Assembly (NCBI GenBank): GCA_900617975.1 | Contig: UZAE01012879.1 | Span: 1 to 10,945, forward strand | Origin: Rodentolepis nana | Lineage: Eukaryota > Platyhelminthes > Cestoda > Cyclophyllidea > Hymenolepididae | Direction of reading: 5' to 3' | Length of the DNA stretch: 10,945 nucleotides | In this document: positions 1-7,130 of the stretch, in pieces | Layout: the number at the start of each line of letters is the position of its first letter | How positions within the stretch are numbered: position 1 is the stretch's first letter | Notes under the pieces: generated by a model | What the model saw: only the letters and a program-made list of their open reading frames with translations | Databases searched by the model: none | Told to the model about the DNA's origin: nothing | Made by a program: the position numbers and the translations under genes

Positions 1-93
1 ATCGTCAATGATTTTGCAACGTGTATGCTCGCTGGTTCTGATCAAAATACAGTTATTGCTAGTATTACCATCGGCAGCAAAATCATGACAAGG

Positions 94-217
94 AAAGTGC
101 CAACTAAGCTATCATGGAACTTCCAAAAGACAATGAAAGTGCCAACTAAGCTATCATGGAACTTCAAGAAACAAGGAAAGTGCCAACTAAGCTATCATGG
201 AACTTCAAGAAGGCCAA
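94..217 (+). repeat. Three tandem 41-42 bp units at the 5' edge of retrotransposon copy L
   Basis: A 29-base word starting AAAGTGCCAACTAAGC and ending TGGAACTT occurs at 94-122, 136-164 and 177-205, giving periods of 42 and 41. The spacer after each word varies slightly (CCAAAAGACAAT, CAAGAAACAAGG, CAAGAAGGCCAAGG). Only the third unit runs on into sequence that reads as the segment just before the RT fingers. The unit therefore looks like a piece of the element's own coding sequence triplicated locally, not a satellite. Confidence 0.9.
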
Positions 218-437
218 GGAAACCATGCTGACGCTTTTCAACAAAACTGGGAGACCAGTGTCGAACCCAATCAATCGAAAGTTGCCATAGTAATACCAGT
301 ACTACAAAAGGGCCAAGACCCTAGCAACTTTGACAACTATAGGCCTATCTCCCTGAGAATGGTTAGCAAGAGGCTCACCTGGTTCCTTGAGACCAACGAT
401 ATTCTTATGAGTGAACAAGCCAGTTTTATGCCACAAA

Positions 438-516
438 GATCAACGAACCAACAAGTATCCACTTTCTCCTTTTTAGGTCACAATGATCAACGAACCAACA
501 AGTAGCCACTTTCTCC
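438..516 (+). repeat. Local direct duplication, 32 bp, within copy L
   Basis: The 32 bases at 438-469 (GATCAACGAACCAACAAG..., ending in TTTCTCC) recur at 485-516 with one difference (T458 versus G505). That change turns a TAT codon into a TAG stop. Fifteen bases of filler separate the two. Copy R has this stretch once, around the residues STNQQVSTFS. Confidence 0.92.
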
Positions 517-521
517 CAACG

Positions 522-585
522 AAGATGCCCTTGATGCAAGAAATACATACAAACACATCAAAGATGCCCTTGATGCAAGAAATAC
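522..585 (+). repeat. Local direct duplication, 25 bp, within copy L
   Basis: AAGATGCCCTTGATGCAAG followed by AAATAC is present at 522-546 and again, identically, at 561-585. The 14-base spacer contains CAAACACATC, which is the sequence that normally precedes this block in copy R. The second copy therefore looks restarted slightly upstream. Copy R has the stretch once, encoding DALDARNT. Confidence 0.92.
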
Positions 586-606
586 CCTTAGTCTGTTTTC
601 GTCAAT

Positions 607-667
607 TTCAAATCAGCATATGACTTAGTATGAAAAGTTGCTTCAAATCAGCATATGACTTAGTATG
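607..667 (+). repeat. Local direct duplication, 26 bp, of RT motif A region in copy L
   Basis: TTCAAATCAGCATATGACTT followed by AGTATG occurs at 607-632 and 642-667, separated by nine bases. It encodes the FKSAYDLVW stretch of RT palm motif A, including one of the conserved aspartates. Copy R has it once. Confidence 0.92.
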
Positions 668-790
668 GAAAGAGAAGCTACTTCTAAAATTGGTAAAGAT
701 TGGTATTAAGCATAACATGCTAAGCTTGGATAGATCATTCGTTAGAAATAGATCATGCAAAGTCAGATATGGCAATGCTCTATCAAAATC

Positions 791-1100
791 CAATCTTTTA
801 CAAACAGGCCTTCCACAGGGAGCTGTCACAAGCTGCACTCGGGCTGCGCAGGGAGCTGTCACAAGCTGCACTCTTTTCAATGTCTTATAGGATCCAATCT
901 TTTACAAACAGGCCTTCCACAGGGAGCTGTCCCAGCGTCTTACAAACAGGCCTTCCACAGGGAGCTGTCACAAGCTGCATACAGGCCTTCCACAGGGAGC
1001 TGTCACAAGCTGCACTCTTTTTTCCACAGGGAGCTGTCACAACCTGCACTCTTTTCAATGTTGACAGGGAGCTGTCACAAGCTGCACTCTTTTCAATGTC
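791..1100 (+). repeat. Seven iterations of the RT LPQGAVTSC block in copy L
   Basis: The core CAGGGAGCTGTC appears seven times. Each copy carries a different amount of flanking element sequence: about 791-840, 849-886, 892-931, 939-979, 981-1020, 1022-1061, and 1064 onward. Only the last continues into the YADD motif. Copies are joined by zero to eight bases of filler (for example GGGCTGCG after the first). In copy R the block occurs once (minus strand, residues 166-174 of its RT frame). Open frames over this stretch are by-products of the repetition and not genes. The start and end points vary, so this is not an ordinary unequal-crossover tandem array. Confidence 0.93.
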
Positions 1101-1221
1101 TTCATCAATAACATAGCCGAATTGGTACAGACAGTCACGGACATCAAGTGCTTACTTTACGCAGATGATCTTGTTCTATGGTATTCCGCCCCTAAGAAAA
1201 ACGCTCAGGAGAGTACAGAGT

Positions 1222-1792
1222 ACTGGAGGGATAAAATCAACACCCATTGATGCAATGCTCCTAGTTACAGGAAGTCCCACATTATCTTCCTTTATCAAAG
1301 AGAAGGCCTTAATCCTGTATGAGAAGCTACTGCGCATTCTCATGGATAAGTTCTTCAGCACCTATAAGAATAGACCAAGACATCTGAAAACGCAATCTGG
1401 TCTAATACAGAAAGCCATAGAACTGAAGAAAGAATTACAAATCGATGACAAACCAAAAAGCCTCCCTCTACCCATGAACCTATTAGCAGACACTGATGTA
1501 GTTGACACACTTGCTGAGAAGGGGACAACGATTTTGCAATGCATGGACTGGCCGATGTCTTTCCACACAATAAAGACCTTAATCAGAAGAGAATTCCAGA
1601 CCTCAAGGTGCAACGAAATTAAAGCTCGAACAAAGGAGAAACAGTGGACAGTGGCACTCTCCGACATAGCCGACTGGCCAAGAATCGATGCCTTTGCTGA
1701 GTTTAGACTACGTACCGGACACGATTGCTTGGCAAAACACCTTCGCAGATTGGGAGCATACACCCAACTTACATGCCCCTATGTAACCTACA
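1222..1792 (+). pseudogene. Retrotransposon thumb/linker and RNase H C-terminal remnant (copy L)
   Basis: An open frame covering 1165-1869 (234 codons) picks up element coding sequence at 1222, one frame away from the RT part. It begins TGGIKSTPIDAMLLVTG and continues through EKALILYEKLLRILMDKFF and KAIELKKELQIDDKPK, which I take to be the region between RT and RNase H. At about 1500 it jumps directly (NLLADTDVVDTLAEKG) into the end of the RNase H domain, so the YTDGS and WIPGH portions are lost. It then follows the C-terminal region (FAEFRLRTGHDCLAKH) until a one-base loss near 1775-1780 destroys the terminal CPLC zinc-knuckle-like motif. By eye, 1511-1780 is roughly 90% identical to the matching part of copy R. 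Two deletions make this non-functional despite the long open frame. That the sequence between RT and 1222 was deleted is an inference. Confidence 0.82.
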
Positions 1793-2352
1793 TACACATA
1801 ACTGCAATAATTTGCAATCAATTGAATCAAATTACATTACATCGAACACCATATGATTTATCCCTTTAGATATTATTGAATATTCCACTAGATATTAAGT
1901 AAATTGCGAAGAGCAGTTTTGGGAGGCCAATAATATTGTAACTGTTATATGTGTAAAAAGATTGTTTTGTTTAAATTTTCCCAATGCGAAATATTGAGAT
2001 TAGCGGTGTAGAATTGAATAAATTCAAAATTTATTATATTATGTTTGGGGTTGAAATAAATAACATTCGGGAAAGTTGCTGCTTCTCATCTCAAACCAAA
2101 GCACTTGTTCCATTGCTAAGTCATACAGTATCTTGGCAAGATCGCACTAATTTGATTTGTATACTGAAGTTGGAGTTCTTTCCATCTGTAATGATATTTC
2201 ATTGGTATCTCATGATAATGACTTTGAATGATCAATATTTATTTATAACAAACGGCAGGCATTTTGATAGTTTCATTAGCCCTTTAGATGACTTCAGGTC
2301 TCACACAAAAGAAGAAATATCAATGTGGAAAAATTTTCGAGAGGGGGGGGGG
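1793..2352 (+). other. Stretch without a recognised gene, ending in poly-G
   Basis: AT-rich sequence follows the end of retrotransposon similarity. The frame from 1984 is open to the N at 2353 (about 120 codons), but it has no motif I recognise, and its continuation past the N is artificial. The stretch ends in ten consecutive Gs (2343-2352) immediately before the N, which is a typical place for a short-read contig to stop. Confidence 0.6.
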
Positions 2353-2353
2353 N
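2353..2353. other. Single-N join (left edge of the inverted duplicate)
   Basis: An ambiguous base lies directly after ten Gs. Sequence to its right is the exact reverse complement of 6283 downward. Sequence to its left is unrelated to what lies beyond 6283. This is best read as a contig join of unknown true distance. Confidence 0.85.
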
Positions 2354-2956
2354 TTATGTTTCCTGGATACGAAATTGACCAAAGCGGTGATACTTTCGGG
2401 CTCACAGTCAGCGATAAACTCTATTGGAAACAGAGAGCTACCCAAAACAGCTGGGATATAGGAATGTAGAAAAATCTATCAGCTGCTGAGAGAGAAAAAC
2501 AAAACAGTGGTCCTACACTGGATTCCTGGTCACTGTGGCATTAAAGGTAATGAGCTTTCGGACACACTTGCTAAGAAGGGGACAACGATTTTGCAATGCA
2601 TGGACCGGCCGATGTCTTTCCACACAATGAAGGCCTTAATCAGAAGAGAATTCCATACCTCAATGTGCAACGAACTTAATGTTCGAACAAAAGAGAAACA
2701 GTGAACAGTGGCACTCTCCGACATAGCCGACTAGCTAAGAATCGATGCCGTCACTGAGTTTAGACTACGTACCGGACACGATTGCTTGGTAAAACACCTT
2801 CACAGAATGCGAGTATACACTCAACCCACTTGCCCTCTATGTAACCTACAGGAGGAAATGGAGAAGACCCACCTGATTCGGTGTCTAGCCCTAAAGGCTA
2901 CGACGGAAAGCCAGAGATACTGGGAAGCAAGAAGACAGCTAATGAACTGCTATTAA
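2354..2956 (+). pseudogene. RNase H and C-terminal tail remnant, duplicate of the 5681-6283 segment
   Basis: This is the retrotransposon RNase H domain from just after its second catalytic block to the element's stop codon at 2954-2956. It contains WIPGHCGIKGNELSD and the terminal CPLCNLQEEMEKTHLIRC zinc-knuckle-like tail. In-frame stops lie at 2459-2461, 2702-2704 and 2732-2734. It is identical to the minus-strand copy and probably not a separate locus. See the 5681-6508 entry for the domain description. Confidence 0.8.
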
Positions 2957-3090
2957 TTGACTGTTATAAATGTAACCCCCCACACTTGGGGGAAGCTGAA
3001 GTCAAAGTTTGAGGGCTAATGATAAATATCACAAAGCCGGCCATTTGAAATAAATTTCATTGTGCTTGGACGCCAAATCATGAGAATTGA

Positions 3091-3466
3091 AACCATGATA
3101 TCTTAAATGAACTATTGATTAATGGGGCTGATGTGAATGGGGTTGATGAATTTGGACGGACTTCGTTGCATGTTGCAGTGGACAATAATGATGAGGCTTC
3201 CGTCTCTATTCTTTTTTCACATAATTGCAATTTAGAAAATTATGACAACGATGGTCTAACTCCTCTTACGTTGGCTGTAGAGAAAAATAACATCCAAATG
3301 GTTCACTATTTTGTTGCACATGGATCAGTGGTTTATAAGTATGTGGAGCTTCCTGAACTCCCACCTCTTGCTTATGCTGCCTTCTTTGTAAGTCCATCAA
3401 TTAAGGATATGATTTTATGGCCGCTTGGATATCCTTCAATTCTTAGTGAATGTGGAAGAGACAGAT
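3091..3466 (+). pseudogene. Ankyrin-repeat coding fragment, duplicate of 5171-5546
   Basis: After a TGA at 3088-3090 the frame reads NHDILNELLINGADVNGVDE and continues through the ankyrin hallmarks GRTSLHVAV and GLTPLTLAV. It is cut by the N at 3467. Codons read after the N belong to unrelated sequence and should not be appended to the protein. The fragment is identical to the minus-strand copy at 5171-5546, and I regard it as an assembly duplicate. Confidence 0.78.
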
Positions 3467-3467
3467 N
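3467..3467. other. Single-N join (right edge of the inverted duplicate)
   Basis: An ambiguous base lies exactly where identity with the minus-strand copy ends. After ACAGAT, this copy continues N-AACAGAAG, whereas the other continues AGAGAAAAG. It is interpreted as a second contig join. Confidence 0.85.
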
Positions 3468-3511
3468 AACAGAAGAGTGCTTTAAAGATGTAAAAGAGAG
3501 ACACAAAGGTA
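3468..3511 (+). repeat. Left arm of a short imperfect inverted repeat
   Basis: AACAGAAGAGTG, seven unmatched bases, then GATGTAAAAGAGA and GACACAAAGGTA. The reverse complement of 4282-4331 has the same words in the same order with the same seven-base spacer, plus a six-base insertion. The arm starts directly at the N, so its true outer end is unknown. It could be a decayed transposon terminal repeat or a dispersed repeat in two orientations. Confidence 0.6.
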
Positions 3512-4858
3512 GAAAAAGGTAGGAAGAATACTGTGGAAGTAGTCGAATATGACATACAGTGGGGTGATGGTAGTTAGAAGCCAGAAGTCAACTGCCAGTA
3601 AATAGACTTTTTTGCCGTATAAGTATACGTTGCCCAGGGTGCATCACGTGGAGGTAAGTCTATCGCACACCCCTGAATGATCAATAAAATGAAACAATTT
3701 GAGTAAATATTTGGAATGAATTGCTGCTGTTAATAACCTTTCTAGACTATCTAGAGAAATTGTGTATTTTTTGATGATTTTGAAAATAATTTAATGATTT
3801 ATTTTGGACAAGAATGAATCATTGTCGTTCCCTTCTAACTGTGTATTCCATTTTTAGCAATTTCTAGAAGCAAAATTACATAAATTAATAATTTAAGGTC
3901 CATTTAATATTTCATTTATTGTCCTTGCCTCGAAATCATTTGTGCGTGAGATCAAGTGAGCAAAATGTGCAACGAAGTGAGAAGTTAAGAGGTAAAACCA
4001 GAAAAAATCAAATGTACGGGCAATCTTATTTTCGTGTTGATTAAATTTGATCGTGCAATATTTGTGAAACTAAGAAACATATTGTGAAGTTGAAATCTAT
4101 ACAAATGCCAAATTCTCACCATAATTTGAACTCCAAGTTAGTCAACAGTTCCCAAATCAGCCTAATTAACATGTAAGACTTCATGGTTCGAGTGTTTGAA
4201 TGCACGTATTCTCATAAGCCACAAGTCTACAAATCGGCCGTTGGCTTCAAACAACTTTTTCACTTTCGAACAGATTCATAGTACTTTTGTGTCAGACAGT
4301 CTCTTTTACATCAGTGAATCACTCTTCTGTTAGTCCCAACCCTCTCCCACCCCCTCTCCACTACTCTTCTCCCAACCTTCTGTGGCTTTGATGTTCCTCA
4401 GCCACGTAAAGCTCAATGTCAAATAAATACAGAGTGAGTGCTCAGAAGCAGTTTCTCGCTAACTAAGTGCATCCGAAAAGAGGGAGGAATATTTGTAATG
4501 GCTTTTGTCTAACAATGTTGCAACTCAAATTGACAGTTCCAAATTTCACCCAGAGCCAGTGATGAGTGGCCAGGATTGTGATTGCTTAATGTGCTACCTG
4601 TGAGGCGAGAAATTTATAAAATTCCAGTAGGAATTTGAGTCATCCTCTGGTGATAAAATACCAAGTCAATGATTTATTAAAATAAGGGAAGCAAATTCTA
4701 TCACCATCCAAAAAGTGACGGCACGAACTCATGTTTCCACAAAAAAATATTATTTGGGCAATTTCCTTCCTCCTCATATCCATTGCGACCTGTTCTCCTG
4801 TTGTTCTATAGCCAGTAACCAGCGCATCCGGGTCAGCTCCTTAACACAACGAGGTGTT
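3512..4858. other. Non-coding stretch between the inverted segments
   Basis: No open frame of useful length, RNA gene or recognised domain is visible on either strand. The stretch holds AT-rich DNA, a pyrimidine-rich tract at about 4334-4379, and the right arm of the short inverted repeat. If the ankyrin sequence at 4859-5546 belongs to a spliced minus-strand gene, this would be intron or downstream flank. A possible splice donor at the ankyrin end is noted in the ankyrin entry. Confidence 0.55.
4282..4331 (-). repeat. Right arm of a short imperfect inverted repeat
   Basis: The reverse complement reads AACAGAAGAGTG, seven bases, GATGTAAAAGAGA, six extra bases (CTGTCT), then GACACAAAAGTA. It matches the arm at 3468-3511 with one substitution in the last word. 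The two arms are about 770 bp apart. Confidence 0.6.
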
Positions 4859-5546
4859 TTAGTGCAATAATTGAGCCATACCATAACAAAGCAGCAGTGC
4901 TGCTGCTGAAGCGTTGTCATAAATGATAGACGTGATTAGCGGAGTGAAGCCATGGCGGTTTGGATCGCTAACCGAGACATTGTTAGAAAGAAGATATGAG
5001 ACCATGTGATCATTTCTTCCCATAATGGCAGTTTCCAAAGGAGATAACCAATTCTCATGCAAACGACTTATTGAAGCACCGTTATCAATTAAGAATTTTG
5101 CTGTCTCGTTGTGACAATTTTTGATAGCCGAGCAGAATGCAAGATTCACGTTCCATTTCTACTTTTCTCTATCTGTCTCTTCCACATTCACTAAGAATTG
5201 AAGGATATCCAAGCGGCCATAAAATCATATCCTTAATTGATGGACTTACAAAGAAGGCAGCATAAGCAAGAGGTGGGAGTTCAGGAAGCTCCACATACTT
5301 ATAAACCACTGATCCATGTGCAACAAAATAGTGAACCATTTGGATGTTATTTTTCTCTACAGCCAACGTAAGAGGAGTTAGACCATCGTTGTCATAATTT
5401 TCTAAATTGCAATTATGTGAAAAAAGAATAGAGACGGAAGCCTCATCATTATTGTCCACTGCAACATGCAACGAAGTCCGTCCAAATTCATCAACCCCAT
5501 TCACATCAGCCCCATTAATCAATAGTTCATTTAAGATATCATGGTT
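4859..5546 (-). pseudogene. Ankyrin-repeat protein fragment with a frame break
   Basis: Reading from 5546 downward, the first frame gives NHDILNELLINGADVNGVDE, then repeats beginning GRTSLHVAV, GLTPLTLAV and PPLAYAAFF, and stops at TAG 5171-5169. A second frame, open from about 5158, continues the same 33-residue rhythm: NLAFCSAIKNCHNETAKFL with IDNGAS, then SPLETAIMG, then GFTPLITSI, ending at a stop at 4861-4859. Together these make six to seven ankyrin repeats, stacked helix pairs that mediate protein binding. There is no start codon context and no other domain, and a TGA precedes the array at 5549-5547. The final repeat breaks off at LLLCYG, where the DNA reads TATG|GTATGG, a plausible splice donor, so this may be an internal exon. 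The frame break near 5160-5171 may be genuine decay or an assembly fault. Partner and function cannot be inferred. Confidence 0.8.
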
Positions 5547-5582
5547 TCAATTCTCATGATTTGGCGTCCAAGCACAATGAAA

Positions 5583-5661
5583 TTTATTTCAAATGGCCGG
5601 CTTTGTGATATTTATCATTAGCCCTCAAACTTTGACTTCAGCTTCCCCCAAGTGTGGGGGG
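5583..5661 (-). promoter_or_regulatory. Possible 3' tail of retrotransposon copy R: GC hairpin and AATAAA
   Basis: Just after the element's stop codon, CCCCC (5645-5649) and GGGGGG (5656-5661) can pair around a six-base loop. On the minus strand an AATAAA lies at 5588-5583. Some non-LTR elements have a structured 3' end recognised by their RT, so this hairpin is a candidate. There is no poly-A or simple-repeat tail to mark the true end, and the role is inferred. Confidence 0.3.
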
Positions 5662-5680
5662 TTACATTTATAACAGTCAA

Positions 5681-6508
5681 TTAATAGCAGTTCATTAGCT
5701 GTCTTCTTGCTTCCCAGTATCTCTGGCTTTCCGTCGTAGCCTTTAGGGCTAGACACCGAATCAGGTGGGTCTTCTCCATTTCCTCCTGTAGGTTACATAG
5801 AGGGCAAGTGGGTTGAGTGTATACTCGCATTCTGTGAAGGTGTTTTACCAAGCAATCGTGTCCGGTACGTAGTCTAAACTCAGTGACGGCATCGATTCTT
5901 AGCTAGTCGGCTATGTCGGAGAGTGCCACTGTTCACTGTTTCTCTTTTGTTCGAACATTAAGTTCGTTGCACATTGAGGTATGGAATTCTCTTCTGATTA
6001 AGGCCTTCATTGTGTGGAAAGACATCGGCCGGTCCATGCATTGCAAAATCGTTGTCCCCTTCTTAGCAAGTGTGTCCGAAAGCTCATTACCTTTAATGCC
6101 ACAGTGACCAGGAATCCAGTGTAGGACCACTGTTTTGTTTTTCTCTCTCAGCAGCTGATAGATTTTTCTACATTCCTATATCCCAGCTGTTTTGGGTAGC
6201 TCTCTGTTTCCAATAGAGTTTATCGCTGACTGTGAGCCCGAAAGTATCACCGCTTTGGTCAATTTCGTATCCAGGAAACATAATTGGCATAGTGCTATCC
6301 TAATGGCTTCTATTTCGCCTTCAAAAGCGGACCTATTATGTCCTGCTGCTGCGTAGAAAGAGTAGAGTTCAGATTATACACCTGCACCAACGTTTGCTTG
6401 GTTTTCTATGTATGACCCATCAGTGTAGACTTGGAGCCATTGATATGCAGGATAGTTGACATTGATTGTCTCAAGGGCCAGTGAGCGCATTTGCTCTGGA
6501 GGGCTGTT
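5681..6508 (-). pseudogene. Retrotransposon RNase H domain and zinc-knuckle-like tail (copy R)
   Basis: RNase H in this element type removes RNA from the RNA-DNA hybrid during retrotransposition. One frame runs without indels from 6508 to the terminal TAA at 5683-5681 (275 codons). Counting from 6508, YTDGS (first catalytic Asp) is at residues 28-32 and GEIEAI (catalytic Glu) at 64-69. ILSGSQSAI has Gly at residue 91 where the family normally has the third acidic residue, and WIPGHCGIKGNELSD ends with the fourth Asp at 145. The C-terminus carries a C-x2-C-x9-H-x3-C motif (CPLCN...THLIRC). In-frame stops fall at residues 45, 111, 192 and 202, so it is dead. The two later stops sit at tryptophan codons in copy L (TGG to TGA or TAG). 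It is in a different frame from the upstream RT, across a deletion. Confidence 0.88.
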
Positions 6509-7130
6509 TTATATCCTGAAGAAGATCATCTGCGTAATGTAAGCACTTGATGCCCGTGACTGTCTGTACCAATTCGTCTATGTCATTGATGAAGACATTG
6601 AAAAGAGTGCAGCTTGTGACAGCTCCCTGTGGAAGGCCTGTTTGTAAAAGATTGGATTTTGATAGAGCATTGCCATATCTGACTTTGCATGATCTATTTC
6701 TAACGAATGATCTTATCCAATTTAGCATGTTATGCTTAATACCAATCTTTGCCAATTTTAGTATTAGCTTCTCTTTCCATACTAAGTCATATGCTGATTT
6801 GAAATCGGCGACACCAGCCGTAAGGGTATTTCTTGCATCAAGGGCATCTTCGATGTGTTGGGAGAAAGTGGATACTTGTTGGTTCGTTGATCTTTGTGGC
6901 ATAAAACTGGCTTGTTCACTCATAAGAATATCGTTGGTCTCAAGGAACCAGGTGAGCCTCTTGCTAACCATTCTCTCCATAAGTTTAGCCAGTACGCTTG
7001 TGAGGGAGATAGGCCTATAGTTGTAAAAGTTGCTAGGGTCTTTGCCCTTTTTTAGTACTGGTTTTACTATGGCAACATTACATATGCATATATTGAGGTC
7101 CTTTCGACAGTGGGTTTGTGTCAATGCCAA
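6471..7130 (-). pseudogene. Non-LTR retrotransposon reverse transcriptase fragment (copy R)
   Basis: A 219-codon open frame carries the RT fingers and palm. It shows KPVLKKGKDPSNF, NYRPISLTSVLAKLMERM, motif A DFKSAYD at residues 109-115, LPQGAVTSC at 166-174, and motif C YADD at 199-202. The catalytic aspartates look intact. Recognisable element sequence starts only at about 7078 (VAIVKPVL), so the first 17 or so codons from the ATG are foreign, and the endonuclease and N-terminal part are missing. After YADDLL the sequence jumps to the RNase H linker and the frame ends within 17 codons, so the thumb is deleted. By eye it is very close in sequence to copy L, with which it lies in opposite orientation. 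Family-level identity (RT of a jockey/I-type non-LTR element) is firm; activity is excluded by truncation. Confidence 0.9.

Larger units (their letters stand above)
197..1250 (+). pseudogene. Non-LTR retrotransposon reverse transcriptase remnant (copy L, RT part)
   Basis: This is a remnant of the reverse transcriptase of a RNase H-bearing non-LTR retrotransposon of the jockey/I type, the enzyme that copies element RNA into DNA at the target site. In one frame, 197-505 reads through KVAIVIPVLQKGQDPSNF, NYRPISL and MVSKRLTWFLETNDILMSE, which are RT fingers blocks. Nine codons present in copy R (TSVLAKLME) are missing between NYRPISL and RMVSKR, a clean 27-bp deletion. Beyond 505 the frame is broken by repeated local duplications. 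Palm motif A (FKSAYDLVW) is visible near 610-670, the LPQGAVTSC block recurs at 791-1100, and motif C (YADD) is at 1158-1169, followed by LVLWYSAPKKNAQEST and a stop at 1248-1250. The 5' region with the endonuclease is absent. It cannot encode an active enzyme. The family assignment to RT is secure, but the exact clade is not. Confidence 0.9.
2354..3466 (+). repeat. 1113-bp exact inverted copy of 5171-6283, bounded by single Ns
   Basis: Every segment I compared matches the reverse complement of 5171-6283, with paired coordinates always summing to 8637, so there are no indels. The two encoded RNase H frames and the two ankyrin frames give the same residues throughout. Identity begins at the base after the N at 2353 and ends at the base before the N at 3467. 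Beyond each N the two copies differ at once. The 5171-6283 copy carries the RNase H frame on without a break past 6284, whereas this copy does not. The likely explanation is a repeat contig placed a second time by scaffolding or gap filling. A real, very recent inverted duplication is possible but less likely. Confidence 0.88.

Noticed and set aside
94..1100. CRISPR array or satellite array
   Set aside because: Repeat units vary in length and ends, spacers are short filler, and the units are pieces of a retrotransposon RT gene in a eukaryotic context.
755..1116. Two long overlapping plus-strand open frames rich in repeated HRELSQAAL or TGSCHKLHS peptides
   Set aside because: They are off-frame readings of the seven-fold duplicated RT block. 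The repeats exist at DNA level and correspond to LPQGAVTSC in the true frame, so they are not a repeat protein.
1984..2469. A 161-residue open frame
   Set aside because: It crosses the N at 2353, joining unrelated DNA to an RNase H fragment. The part before the N has no recognisable motif.
2354..3466. A genuine large palindrome or cruciform, or a second ankyrin gene
   Set aside because: Both borders coincide with single Ns and the match shows no differences in any segment compared, which fits a duplicated contig better than biology.
3115..3522. A 135-residue ankyrin protein ending in TEECFKDVKERHKGRKR
   Set aside because: The last part is read through the N at 3467 into unrelated sequence, so the C-terminus is artificial.
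4183..4200. tRNA B-box-like GGTTCGAGTG
   Set aside because: No matching A box, acceptor stem or cloverleaf could be found around it.
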